Shown here in pieces: positions 46,401 through 58,341 of a DNA stretch of 64,000 bases. This stretch comes from Acorus gramineus. Lineage: Eukaryota; Streptophyta; Magnoliopsida; Acorales; Acoraceae. The position numbers and the translations under genes are program-made. Every line of letters begins with the position of its first letter. The stretch's first letter is position 1. The notes beneath the pieces were generated by a model, which did no database searches, was not told the DNA's origin, and saw only the letters and a list, made by a program, of their open reading frames with translations. The stretch lies in assembly GCA_030737835.1 (NCBI GenBank), contig JAUJYN010000016.1, positions 2,023,001-2,087,000 on the forward strand. Direction: 5' to 3'.

Positions 46401-49400
46401 AAATTTCTTCATGATGGTAGGACGTCGATTCAAATGTCAATCGCGCAATCGACCTATACCAACAAGCTCCAAGATAGAATTTATACATGCAAAAAGATTG
46501 AAGTGGATAGAGATGAAGGAACAAAGAAACAAAGGCATTTGTTATAACTGTGACCAAAAGTTTGGACCACATCATTTTTGCAAATTAGAGACAAATAATG
46601 ATTCTTCGATGGAAGAAGACAACTATCATCAACTCAATGAACTATGGAGATTTCATTTTGAACCTTGAGGACAAGGTTCTCTTAAGGACTGGAATGATAT
46701 GATCTTTAATTTGAATTTTTCTTTTTGTTAATTTGAATAAGTCATTTGTTTTAGGATTAGGTAAGTTGATGGCTTATTTGGATAGATGTTTGTTAGGATG
46801 TAATACCTATTTTTATGGGATTGGTTATTGAGTCCTGTTTTCTATTTATTTGGCATTCATGATTGGAATAACATGAGAAGAGATTATTAATTAAAAGTGT
46901 TTTATAGCATTAGGAGGTTGATTGGATTGTTCATCGAGTGTTATTACATACACATTTTTATTCCACCCCCAATTTTAGTCTCATATGCGTCGATAGAAAA
47001 TTACCGATGTATATACTTACATTAATGATGTATATGCTTCGATAAAATTTTTTCATGTTCTCAATAAATGCACATATGCAATTCATTGGAATATGCTTCA
47101 TTTTTTATAAAATCGTGTACTTTTTCGGATGAGATATATTATTTTTAAAAAATTCAAAACATGTGTAGAATGGAATTGGGGCTAGAAAAAAGACTGTACG
47201 TAACATTATCCTTGTTCATAAGTATCTTTCAAAGGATTCTGCTAGTGGTTACATAACAAAATATGTTTGTGTGGTTAGCATTTGATAGAGTATTTTTTTT
47301 ATTAAATCAACAAATCATGGTATGTGAAAACAAGTTATCGTAACAAACCACCTAGGTAGTGGTACCCCTTCTTTATTGAGAGTCCTGGGTTCATTCTTGG
47401 TCCTCCTCAACGGGAGAAGATTTGACCTGACAGTTATTTAAAAAAAAAAAAAACAGAAAACTTGCCAATAAAAAAAGTTATCATTAATTTACTTGATGAC
47501 GTTTTAGATGATCTTTTTGTTGTTGCTACATAAACTTTGTTGGACTAGGATCGGTTTTTACAATCCTCATAGAGGAAAAGAAATATTACCTTTTGTAGTA
47601 GACTTGCTTAGATGTTGGAAATTTTGTTCACTAACTGTTCAAAAATTTTGGTTCCTGGACATCATTAAAATGGTTTGACATGTGTGACATTTACTACAAC
47701 CTTTGAATGATTAAAGACTAAGGAAAACACATAAGATATAAGATTTTTTTTTTTTTGGGAAAACGATTCCAATTTTTTATTTATTGTGGATTAACACCAC
47801 ACTATTATATTTGTGCTCCGCAGGGAAGATAAGGACCGAATACAGTCTTTGCTTTTCGAATACAGGGGAAATCAATATTTGCTCAGTGAAGGTATCTTGA
47901 TAATCATGTCAGTTGTTCAATCATTTTGTGCGTAAGGTTAATTGAACGAGACTGAATTTTTTTTTTATGAATATCTTCTTATTTTCTGTAATCCATAACA
48001 TTATGATAGTGTTCGATTGAGAAGTTATTGTCCTACACATTTTTTAAAACTTTTACGAATGCAGATTTCTTTCAGACTTAATGTTAATTTCTTGCCAAAG
48101 TAAAACGTCATATCCTGGTAGTCTTACCAAATATATTTAATTTATCAATTTATCAATTGAAAATTTCTATTTCTTGCAGGTAAAGCGCAAAGGATTCCAC
48201 TATCATTTATCTGATTCCATGTTGATTAAAAGTGCTTTTGATGGCATCAAAGGTTCTTGGTTTCTGTATATAGATGTAGAATCTAAATCATTGACGAACA
48301 ACCAAGTGAAATTTTTGGAAAATGTTATTGAAAATAATGGTGTTCAACTGCAAACACCTGCCTTGAATGAGAGAGAACACGGCACCGATAATGAAGGGAC
48401 AGTGGATTTTCATGTCACATGCAGTCCATCAGCTGCTCAGACTGATTATGGAATTCCTCTAGTTTCTCCAACTACAGGTAAAGAAGCTAATGTTCATTCA
48501 TAATATAATACACTAATAATGAGGTTATTGTCTCATATTTACTTTTGCCTAGTGTAGGACCGCAGGTTACTGCTGATCTTGCGGGAGAACTTGGAAAGAA
48601 GGATGGTGAGGTCAATGATTCCCTTTTATCAGCACCAAATTCAAGTCAGCATGAATTAGTTGGTCCTGCAGAAGACATTCCAAAGAAGGATTCACATACT
48701 GGAGGACGACACAAGGAAAAAAGTGAGAGGAAGAAAAGAAAGAAACATAAGGACCGACATGAAGATATCCCCACCGAACAAGGGCAGTCTAAGGCTCCTG
48801 AATTTGTCAAAGCTGCTACAGAATCCATCTCTGTTGTTCCTTCTGAAAAGAAGCACAAGGCGGAAACTAGCAAGGGAAAACAAAAATTGGATACGTATGC
48901 CGTGGAAGACCATGGAGACATTCATGCAAAAGCTCAGGCTCAAAGTAACCAAGACCACCCAACTAATGGTATTCCTCATCCCCATGTTTTTGGCATCTCC
49001 ATAAAGTTCTGGTTCTGTGATTGACATTAACTAATTTTGTGTGATACAACATTGCATACGAGTTTTCTGCATGACACTTTAAACAAAAAACAAAACCACA
49101 AAATATGACTCACTTGCCATGTAGATTTATGAATATAAATGGATTCACTAAAGCTTGTAGCTTAAAGGCTTTGAATCTTTTATTCATCACCTTATTATAT
49201 CATTTAGAATTGGCCAGTGGTTTACTGTCATAGTACCATTGATTTGATCACTTGTCTTTTGAATGATTGATCTTGTGCATTCACATTCATTCACTCAAGT
49301 TATTGGCTTATTCCTACCTCTAGCTTTCCTTTATGGTTATCGATCTCAACAGCACAAAAAATTTATTGGTATATTCAATCTTCTTATCCATTGAGGACAT

Positions 49401-51000
49401 ATTATTCCTGTTGTACCTTGAAGTCTCATTTCATAATATCCCTTTATTATGGAATTTTGTTGTGAAAAAAGAAATCCTATTGGAGTCAGGCATGTGAAAT
49501 ATAATGTATTTTGGCTGGAATGATGAACACTTGACTGTTTAGTCTTTTTTATTTCTGGTTTGCTTGTGTTTGAGTTAAAAATGACTACATTTGTAGTATT
49601 AGAAGACTACATTTCCCATAAAATGATCTGCTATTTACAAGTTGAGTGTAGTGCTGATATAGTGTCCTGACAATTGTTTCAGCAGAAACTGCAGCACTTA
49701 TTTATAAACGGAATGCTCCAAGACTCATAGTCTTTTCATTGTAAGTAAAATAATTTAAGTGCAATAGCATATTTAGTATGAACAGTAGTTGATGTATTTG
49801 ATATCATAAATTCATAGTAGTCTTCTTAGTTTCATTGCTATTCTTTCCTGGGCACTCTCTGCCACTGCAGAAGATAATAAACAGCTGTTACTATCTTAAA
49901 AAGCTTTGTCTACTTCAACTAGGACATGGCATTGCAATTAGATAAAAAACTTTGTAGTTGATGTTCCACTTCATGTCCGTTTTTAGGCCATGTAAATTCC
50001 CACTCTAGTTTTGTAGGTCCAAGGTCTGTACAAATATATCATGAAAGAATTCCTTATATGGTTCTAGTAAATTTTAAAGTCGTAAATTTTACTTCATTCC
50101 TCCACAGGCAAGCTTCCTCTCCAGAACCAATCTCTTTCAATGTAAGTGATATGAGTCTATATCTGCGCTCAATTCATCTAGATAATTGTGGAGAGTTCAC
50201 TTGTCTCCCCTATTCAATTCCTCATACATATCTCTTCTATTCAGTTCCTCATACATGTTTGTAACAATATGTGTTAATGGGATTCCCTTTCCCTTTTTAC
50301 TTATTTTGTTTTGTACCTTGGGATTCTCCCCTTTGATATAATTATCAAGGCTGGATGCCTATCTTTTCTTCTTTTGAAAATTGCATGCCACCCTACCCTG
50401 CCCTTTCGTTCCTCACAATGTCCAATTTAGTTCTTTCAAATAAATCTATTATATAACGTTGAATCCAATTGAAATTTGTTCCCATTTGATTTTTTTTCTT
50501 TCCTGGTCTCTTGTACAAGAAACTTGTGGTTTTCATATTTTTCTGGAGTTTGTTCATTCTTTCATCTTTTAGCTCTATATATAATGTTAATCAATGACAT
50601 ATTTCATAGTAATTATTGAAACTGAACGAGTACACATGTTCACTCTCAATGATAGTTTTCCTTGTACTTAATTGGCAATTATCCCTTTTCCCCTTGTGCC
50701 CAATGAATGTTTCCATGAATAATAACTTTGCAATTGCATGTGATGATAATGATCCGGTTGTTATGCATTGAATTATTGCATATTAATTAAATCAATTAAA
50801 ATTTGGAGAAAAAAAATTAAGAAGTATATTGCATCCTAGAGCAAACAATTGGGTTTCTCAAGTGATTGACTTGTGATGTCTATGGTTAATTTAATTAATG
50901 TCATATTGATTCACTGCAATGTCTTTGTTTCTGCAAACAGACCAGCTACGAGGAAGCCATAGTATCTGAGCATCTATTGCCTCTTCATTTTGAATTGTAA
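43485..51000 (+). CDS. Unrecognised plant protein with ubiquitin-like-looking N-terminus and basic nuclear-type region (338 aa)
   Basis: Seven exons: 43485-43572, 47824-47891, 48180-48477, 48558-48968, 49683-49740, 50108-50141, 50941-51000. Every junction is gt/ag in phase and the total is exactly 339 codons. The N-terminus (MDYPVFISTSLGTHLAVVVS, then DGDTVDDVKRKIRTEYSLCF) has the beta-strand plus TVxDVKxKI helix pattern of ubiquitin-like folds. It continues VKRKGFHYHLSDSML and GSWFLYIDVES to about residue 100. A Ser/Glu-rich linker leads to a Lys/Arg cluster at residues 202-219 (HKEKSERKKRKKHKDRHE), likely nuclear targeting. The C-terminus is ETAALIYKRNAPRL...LPLHFEL. I do not recognise a named family. 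Intron 1 is 4.2 kb and holds a partial duplicate of exon 1 and a retroelement remnant. The open frame across all exons indicates a live gene. Confidence 0.8.
44585..44832 (+). pseudogene. Partial duplicate of upstream block plus exon 1 of the seven-exon gene
   Basis: 44585-44690 matches 36786-36890. 44738-44832 matches exon 1 and its donor (MDYPIFITTSLGTLLAIVVS versus MDYPVFISTSLGTHLAVVVS). An in-frame TAA replaces the codon after SDG. It lies inside intron 1 of the gene it derives from. The stretch between block and exon is shorter than at the parent locus and lacks the MULE. A polycytosine run (44536-44552) lies just upstream. Confidence 0.8.
44833..45960. other. Intron 1 sequence with further weak duplicate words
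   Basis: 44950-45060 repeats the gagattgaactctctctc, tgatgtatttaaa and ggtgat.aaacctgtg words found after exon 1 (43573-43640), suggesting a third partial copy of the donor region. The remainder is AT-rich. Repeated ccattaatccatga(g/a)ttat words occur at 45510-45660. No gene. Confidence 0.4.
45968..46806 (+). mobile_element. Deletion derivative of a Ty3/gypsy element: two short terminal repeats around a gag fragment
   Basis: Direct repeats of about 110 bp lie at 45968-46078 and 46692-46803: tgatctttaatttgaat, ttttaggattaggtaagttg, gatgtttgttaggatgtaa. Between them is a gag-type stretch ending in a zinc-knuckle-like motif (GICYNCDQKFGPHHFCK), as in plant chromovirus-type gag. Directly before the right repeat is a stretch that could encode NLEDKVLL, like the C-terminus of a gypsy polyprotein. 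Almost all of pol is missing. It sits in intron 1 of the seven-exon gene. Confidence 0.6.
46207..46668 (+). pseudogene. Ty3/gypsy gag fragment with CCHC-like knuckle
   Basis: An open frame of about 150 codons. The N-terminal half (LKEIKEILVVMRAQFEWLA) is coiled-coil-like. The C-terminal part has KRLKWIEMKEQRNKGICYNC followed by DQKFGPHHFCK, the knuckle form typical of plant gypsy gag. Part of the middle repeats gtaggacgtcgattcaaat-type words, indicating an internal duplication. It is not expected to be functional. Confidence 0.55.
46807..47823. other. Remaining intron 1 of the seven-exon gene
   Basis: AT-rich. 46930-47180 is one of the AT-rich blocks sharing words with 51430-51610. 47200-47290 repeats the tagtggttacataa and gtgtggttag words of 44910-44950. 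No gene. Confidence 0.4.
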
Positions 51001-52987
51001 ATGCCATGAAATGACTGATGAGTCCTCTGCTGCTTTTGAACCACTATTTTGAAATGCCGATTTTGAAATGCCATGAAAGTGTGGAGACAGGTTTGATGGG
51101 TCTTGTGCATGAACACCATTTTTGTGGAAGCAGAACTTTTTTTGTAGTTGAACGGTAATTATGGTAACTTTTTGTACATCCTTTTTGAGGCTCAATAGAT
51201 TTTTGAGCATGTGTTACTTATCTATATTTTGTGCTCTTGGCAGTACAGGGATGATGAGACTTTGAGATATTCAAGTATCTAATCATGCTTTAAAAATCTT
51301 TCTTTTGGTCCATATTTATATGCCTTTTCCTTTATTAGCTGTTGTAAGTTTGCCTGTTCACCTGCCTCATTTGGCCTATATTTTGGGAGCTTTGTTACGC
51401 CCGGTCCTTTTATAGTGCTAAATGTAGTCCTATATACCTCATTAGCATCATTCACTCATTGTAATATGGTATATACCGTGTTAAAGTTTTTTTATATTTT
51501 CTAATAAATGATATTATTTAATTCATTGGAACATATGAGGTATATAATTTTAGAAAAAACAAAAACATGGGTGAATTGTGTTTTGGACAGTAAAAAAAAG
51601 ACTGTGTAACAATTTTTAAATTTTGGTTGTAACTTTATACCGGAAAACGCATGAGATGGCCAAAGTATTGCCTCAAACTGGGTATGAGTAGGGTTAATTT
51701 CATTTTTTAAACATGACTTCTATGACTTTGAATTCATGTTTCCTTGGAAGGATAATTATATTTCATGTTTCCTTGGAAGGATAAAAGTACAGTATTATGA
51801 AATTATATCTAGATAAACTAATATATTTTTTTAATAGAAAAATAAATAAATTTTTTATACACTACATTAGGACAACTCCACTTTTGGAATGTATAGATGG
51901 TTGATGGATTGTCTTTGGGTTGCAAATGGGGTTATAAAATGAATTGGAGTGTATTATTATACTATAATTTATATTTGTATACACTGCGACAATGTTTAAA
52001 AATTGTACTGATAATTGAACTTGAAATATAAGCGGGTTGAGGAAATTGGTTCAACTATTAGATTAATCAATTTTAACTATGGCATCATGACACAATAAAT
52101 ATATAAATAATAATTATTAAATAAACATTTTAGAAATCCTTGCACAATTGTAAGTTTTGATACTTTTTAAATTTTCATTCATCATCATAGCATGATTTTA
52201 TTATGCAAAATATAACATTTATTAGATTTACGTATTTTAATAAATAAATAATTGTAATTCCTAAGAATGAAAAATGAGTCATTTTTCTCAAATACATTCG
52301 ATTCAACAAGTGGGTTAGGGTTGATAGTAGGATATGATAAATGGAAAACCTACGGACTTAACCCTGTTGGGACCAGTGTGGGATTCAAGTGAAAATCCCA
52401 TCTCATATCTTGTTTTATCCCATTTAAGTCACTTATATCATTCAAAAGATATGTAGTTTATTTAGGGTTAAAATTTATCTGGTTCGATAATCAGCATTAC
52501 AGCATGTACTAGAGGGGCACCGATGTACAACTTTTGAAATTCTTAGGGTTATTTTTGCCAAAATGGTTTTTACAGGGGTATTTGACACAAATAGAATTTA
52601 ATAGGGGAACATATGCACACAACAACTTTTGAGAGTTTTGAGTGCGGGGTTACTAATTTCACTTGGTAGGGTTAAAAACTGACAATGGTTTACTTTGGAT
52701 TTCAAATGGTGACTAACAGAAAGGTACTTTTGCAATACTTTTAAATATTACAGGGGTATTTTTGTCATGGAGTATATATATAAGAGGGGTAATTTTGCAA
52801 AAAAGATTTTTAAGAGGGGTATATATGCAAAAAACCCAAATTAACATTATACTATATTTAAATAAAACTAACCTCATATATATTATTATTTTCAAAATTG
52901 ACAAATCACCTGAGTACGGATTAAATAATATTATATAGCACAATAAGTAAATATAATTATTTTATTTATAATCTAAAAAATAATACA
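51001..52987. other. AT-rich intergenic DNA 3' of the seven-exon gene
   Basis: No gene seen. 51001-51400 is probably 3' UTR plus flank. 51430-51610 is an AT-rich repeat block related to 46930-47180. 52540-52830 has repeated (a)ggggtatttttg/gcaaa words of a low-complexity repeat. Confidence 0.4.
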
Positions 52988-53005
52988 AACATTATAAAAA
53001 ATTAG

Positions 53006-53513
53006 ATACGGGCTTGGATAATCGATTCACTACCATAGAGGGTTTGTGGGAGGCAGGAGTGACACTCCAGCACCTGGTGGGTGGGGGGGTCGGAGGGAAG
53101 GTGGCAATGACAGTTGTCCTGGCAGTGATTTGGGCGGTGTGGCGCGCCCGCATCGCGGTGATATTTCGATGACAGCCCGCTTACGTGGAAAATGTATGGG
53201 AAGAGACGATTGGTCTCATAAAGGCGTGGGGCCGGGGGATTGCGGGAGCCGCTTCGGTGAGCTTTCAGGGGGGAGCACTTAGCATCAGGTAATACTGCGC
53301 CGCGACTTGGCTAGCATCAGGTAATACTGCGCCGCGACTTGGCTTGGGTAGATATCTCTTCTACCGAGCCAAATAACCTTCTTTTTTCCTTATCTAGTTC
53401 TTCATTTTATGTATTTCCCCCGTCCCATTTGTTTTACTCTTATATTCGGACATGTACTACGACACTTCTATTAATGAAATCGTGGTAGATAGTCTACCTT
53501 TGTCCAAAAAAAA
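53006..53513 (+). mobile_element. 5'-truncated LINE with poly(A) and 18-bp target-site duplication
   Basis: The unit ends tagtctacctttgtcc plus an A run, a 3' end typical of plant L1-type LINEs. It is flanked by perfect copies of aacattataaaaaattag at 52988-53005 and 53514-53531. Inside, a 32-bp unit (agcatcaggtaatactgcg plus ccgcgacttggct) is tandemly duplicated at 53281-53344. Only the 3' end of the element is present. The open frame at 53046-53282 is Gly/Arg-rich and may be the extreme C-terminus of ORF2, but no motif proves it. Confidence 0.8.
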
Positions 53514-53531
53514 AACATTATAAAAAATTAG

Positions 53532-54100
53532 TTTCTTAAACACATTCCCTTCTAAATGGGGTGGGATGAGACAAGACGGGTTTGGTTTTTTTAAAATCCC
53601 ATTGGAACGAATTTGGGACGGAACAATCAAACTCGTCACAAGTTTGGGACCGATTTAGGATTGGATTTTGCAAAGAATTGGGATTAGGATGGACCTAACC
53701 CGTCTATTGCTATCACAATGATGGATTGACTATTTTTTTTTTTTAGGGTAAATTAACTTTGTATTGCTATATGAATCAAGCTTATTCAAAAAATAAAAAA
53801 ATGAAATTTACATATAGGGGTTATCTAGGTGTAGTTGAAAAATCTCACGCTCTTCCTGAGGGCATCACGTGTCTTGGTTAATTGGGTAAATGGGTGGCAT
53901 AACCCACTCCAGATTAAGACCGAATATCCTTCAGCCAGGGAAAATTGTAGGATGCCTCATTGAAGGAATCCTACTCGTGAAGTCTTGCTCGGGGATCCCC
54001 TAACCTGAGCAGGGCACCTCAAACTAGCTACTTATACCCAATACGACCATTGGAGTGTCTCCAAAACTAACCATCTTGACCTAGGTTTTAACCTGGTTTT
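53532..54100. other. Unassigned repeat-like DNA
   Basis: 53560-53710 carries cgggtttggttttt and gggatt-type words of a short repeat. The rest shows no gene. It ends where a family-B copy begins. Confidence 0.3.
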
Positions 54101-55690
54101 TGTTACGCTACAGGGCGGCCGTCCCTGAGAAGTAGCAATATAGAATATCAACTATCAATACACTAGATCAATAAAGACTTCAACATATGACATACAAGGT
54201 GACAAAACAAATAATAAGTGATAGCTGTCATATATAAGCGGAAGCTAAATAACTAAGTCTGTCATCCAAATATAATGTTACAGACTTGAACACATAATCA
54301 ACTGTCATATGAGAGCCAGATATATAACCAAAAGACATTAATATATACAGTGTGCACAAGCACGGTTATCAAATACATACAAGAGGGGGGGATGTTGATG
54401 GCCTCTCACTCGTAAGTCCCAAAACAAGGACGTTGCAATTGCTGGTGATACTGCGCCTAAGGAAGCTCCTCTTTTGGGTCAAACTCGGCGTCAATTGGAG
54501 AAACAACATGCAAGGGATGAGCCACACGTTCAGTGAATGGTACAATTCATGCATCACAACTCATACTAACACATCAATGCAATTTAAGTCTCAACCACGA
54601 AGGGAAGTAAACAATAACTGTTGAGTAACGTATCGACGAGACCATACCACGCCCTCACCCTCACCCCTAAGGGTGACATAGGACTATCGGGAGAAATCTG
54701 TCTGTTCTACACTCTTCGTCATCCAATAGCCCTCTCTCCCAGGTAGCCTCTACTTGGCGGCCTTCCACGTTTGGTACATCTTCCATATGGGTATATCAAA
54801 CGCGCATTGGTAATACCTACAAGTGGCGGCACCACACATGACAGCTTCAACACTGGACAGCTTCAACTTGGAGCCGACTAAGGGGAGAAATATTCGACGC
54901 TCACAAATATGATCTTCATGGATCCTCCAACACCGGTTATCAAACCCGGATAAGGTATCGACTTCTCATGTATTCTTCCAGGGTGCATAGCTCGGATGCA
55001 GGGAAGACAATTGATTTCAACATGCCAAAGCCTTAGTGTGATCCGAAAATAGGTCACACACTTGCCTAATACCATTAGGCAGGGCTCTTGGCTTAACCAT
55101 ATAAATAATGCATACAAAATGTATAAAACTAAACATGGAATTACTCATGAAAGAAATACTAACATGGTAGTAAGACTATAAATATTATTGAAGTCATGCT
55201 TTATACTCATGCATACATGTATGAACTAGGTACATGGCCAAACTAGGTGGGACATGCATGAACGAGGTTATACAAGCATGAGATATGATATATTGGCAAG
55301 TATGGGTTCCTACGCATGACACAAAAATGTATAACCCTAGCATATAAGATATCTACTATGGTAGGGATGCAATACATTATACATCAATATAAAACATGCA
55401 AATATAGTTAATATACAGTTATGGTGCCCTAGGAAGCGCAATGCATGACTACATGCATCAGACACCTCCCAAATGGGTTGGATTGGTCCACTCACCGCAC
55501 CCTGGGTCATTGCGTGATCATTCGCCAAGATTTGCAAGACAAGTGCATCAAAAAGGGTGAGTATAGCTACATAAACACACTTAAAATTGACTAAACATGC
55601 TAAGGACTTAGACATGCACGCATACGAACTCGCACACATGTAAGCACGCATGCACGCTTTAGCCCCCGACACCCATACCTGAGCGTGTTG
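54101..55690 (-). repeat. Family-B long LTR copy B5
   Basis: The inverted terminus tgttacgctacaggg is followed, as in the other minus copies, by gcggaagct, tgagagcc, gcaagggatgagccacac, ctcaccctcaccc, then tggtgccctagg and tttgcaagac near 55425-55545. It fades into a residual CG-rich block near 55725-55830. Confidence 0.55.
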
Positions 55691-55869
55691 ACTCTCAGCA
55701 TGGCGACTTGAGCTTGGGATATCCCTGTGCGCAGCCGCGCGCAGTCCTATGCCCGTTGCATCCTAGATGTGTGCCCCCGCGCACACATGCGACCCCACAC
55801 ACACCAGCGTGCCCATGCCAACACCCGCGCCAACCTGCTGAGGAAACACTTAACCCAAGCATTGATCCT

Positions 55870-56720
55870 ATCGATACCTATCGAAGGTGAGGCGCTCTAC
55901 CTCTACCTCGTAGTGTCTGTCATGGTCCTGAGCGCAGCGCTCTTCCGTGAGGAAGAGGGCCAATAACACCCGGTGTTCTGTGTCTGCAAAGTCATGGATG
56001 ACATCGAGACTCGCTATCCACCGATCAAGAAATTGATTCTCGCGCTCGTCGTGGTGAAGAGAAAATTGTGTAACTATTTCTAGGCTCATCGTATCGTGGT
56101 CCTCATGTCCTATCCCATCCCGATCTTCCTCCATAAGCCTGATCTGTATGGATGGACTTTGATGTGGGCGATCAAGCTATCCCTGTTCGACATCGATTAC
56201 CAGTTCCCAGACCACAAAGAAGGGTCAAGTTGTGGTAGACTTCCTCTTGGAGTTTGACCCCATAGACGACTTACGCAAGGTCGTGGCCGATCTTGACGAC
56301 TCGCCAGACTTCCTCGAATGGTGAACCCTGCATATTGATGGCGGGTCAAACTATAGGGGGCACGACGCCGGTCTCATCATCTGTACCCGAACGGGGCCTG
56401 GCTTGAACAATCAATTTGCCTCGGATTCACCGCATCTCATCTAACAATGTGGCCGAATATGAAGCATTGATCACCGGATTTAAGCTTGCAAAGTCACTCC
56501 ATATTAGGTATTTGTGTGTATTTTACGATTCACAACTTGTAGTCTTACAGGTCGACAACACCCATATTGCCAAGGATCAACAAATGGAACAATATTTGCA
56601 CCTGGCAACCGAGCTCACCAAGGAATTCTTTGACTTTGAGATCCACTAGCTCCCTCAAGACAACAATGCTAAAGCCGATTAACTCGCGACTAGTACCACT
56701 GTCTAGGGGCTTTACCTAGA
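55870..56720 (+). pseudogene. Tat-lineage pol remnant: RT end, RNase H and second (archaeal-type) RNase H
   Basis: One frame reads YLYLVVSVMVLSAALFREEE, TAA, then HPVFCVCKVMDDIETRYPPI and HKPDLYGWTLMWAIKLSLFD. This is the end of the gypsy RT and the first RNase H. Further on come DGGSN (catalytic Asp), NNVAEYEALITGFKLAKSL (catalytic Glu) and YDSQLVVLQV (catalytic Asp), then a region ending AKAD followed by a stop. A second RNase H of this sort (aRNH) characterises Tat-lineage elements. Several stops and frameshifts make it a pseudogene. It may once have belonged to the same kind of element as 27848-36575. Confidence 0.75.
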
Positions 56721-57128
56721 CTAACTAGTAAAGGAAATGAGCTAAATTGTGGAGTAAATGAGCTACAGGCGAGGGTGGACATTGGGTCTCATTGGATGTA
56801 CTGGACCGGCCATAGATCGACCCCATGCCAGATATTTTGGCAATCGAGAGGGAATCCCCTTGCAACAGACTCCCTCTCTTTGTGATTGGAGATCCCAAGA
56901 ACAGGATTCAAGGGTTAACAAAGTTATACTAGTATGTTATGAGCACTAGCTTCTCAACCTATCCCTCTGATAGTAGTGCTATAATGCATCAACCAAAGGT
57001 TGAGCCTATGCTCCTAATGGGTTGAAATACTTTTTTTGACAAGGTGTGGTGCATCCAACCTGGAGAATCCACCTATATGAATGCATGAACATGGGGCTGC
57101 ATTCATTGAGATTTGGGCTACATCTCTA

Positions 57129-57410
57129 TGTAACGCCCACGAATCCATGACTCCTTTATGAAGCGTGAAATCCGGTTGCGTTAACTTAATTCCTCAAAAT
57201 CTCAGAGTTCTATATCTATATTTTTTCATTCAGATAACATAAGAATACATGACCATAATTTATAAATCAATTATCAAAGCTAAAATTTCAACAAAAGTTC
57301 TCAATTACTGGATATACATCGAAAATAATTGAATCTAAATATCACCATACTATCATACATTTGAGCCCTCTATACAATGACTAGCATTTGACTAACATTT
57401 GAGCCGCCCC
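57129..57410 (-). repeat. Terminal fragment of a family-A LTR
   Basis: tgtaacgcccacgaatccatg, gtgaaatccggttgcgtta and ctcaaaatctc are the reverse complement of the ends at 1020-1090 and 22730-22806. Only the last ~280 bp are present. Confidence 0.65.
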
Positions 57411-58341
57411 TCACCTGGACATTGCCAGAGTACAAAGATCTAATGGGAGGTCAAATCAAGCACCTTATTATCCATTTTGATCTATTTGTCCAGTGAACAT
57501 TCCCCTACACCCATTTACTATAAATAGGGGGGTCTCAATAGGAATCAATATCAATTAATAGCCATCAATAACCCCCAACAACCCACATTCCCAATCATCA
57601 AGCCTAGACCACCACTTTAAAACCTTGAGAGAGAAAGTGAGAGAGAAACCCATTTCCTACACAAATCCATTCTCCAAATCCACTCTCCAAAATCAAGGTT
57701 AAACCAGTTTAACCTCTACCAAAACCAAACCCAAACCCTACCCAGGTTCTGCCCAAATTGAATTAGACACCAGGCGGCTACCCACAACTAGCCGCCCCCC
57801 ACCAGGTGGCTAAATCCAACTAGCCAGCCCTTCCCTAGCCCACATCAAGTCCCAATTCTCATCTAGTCAGTTTCCCAAAGCAGAGAAGGATCCCTGTCTT
57901 CACCTCTGTGTACGGCATATTCGTGTCTCAAAGCGGAGACCCAACAAACTCCCCCACGAAGGTGATCAAATCTACCCTCAACTTTTCCTACTTTTTGAGA
58001 AAAGCACGTGGCGATCACAACAACCTCTGAATCCTCCTGAGGACCAGTCGGCCGCCTCAGCCAGGAACAGACAACCAACCCACCACCCCTTCCGAGAAAC
58101 GATCTGACCGAGTCCGCCAAGGCGCCGCTCTCTGGATCCGAGCTTCCGAAGAACCCCCACACACGCACACACCACCGGAGGACCGAGGAGGAAGGAAGAG
58201 AGGGCCCCTTTCTTTCCTTTTCCCAAAATCCGATACCGACAGGGACGGCTCCAATGAGATCCGTCGGGCATGTTTCAGATGGCCCCTTTGGGAGCCGTTG
58301 GATTGGTTAGAGATGGCCCCTGTGGGAGCCATTGGTTTTAG
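57411..58341 (+). other. Promoter-like and leader-like sequence of an unassigned element
   Basis: A TATA box (ctataaatag, 57518-57527) is followed by AC-rich DNA and a gagagagaaag leader, then C-rich sequence with repeated ggcggct/actagcc words (57770-57830). Two near-identical words of the type gatggcccc..gggagcc(g/a)ttgg lie at 58277-58335. This is the pattern of an LTR or gene 5' end, but no ORF follows before the family-B copy at 58342. Confidence 0.35.
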
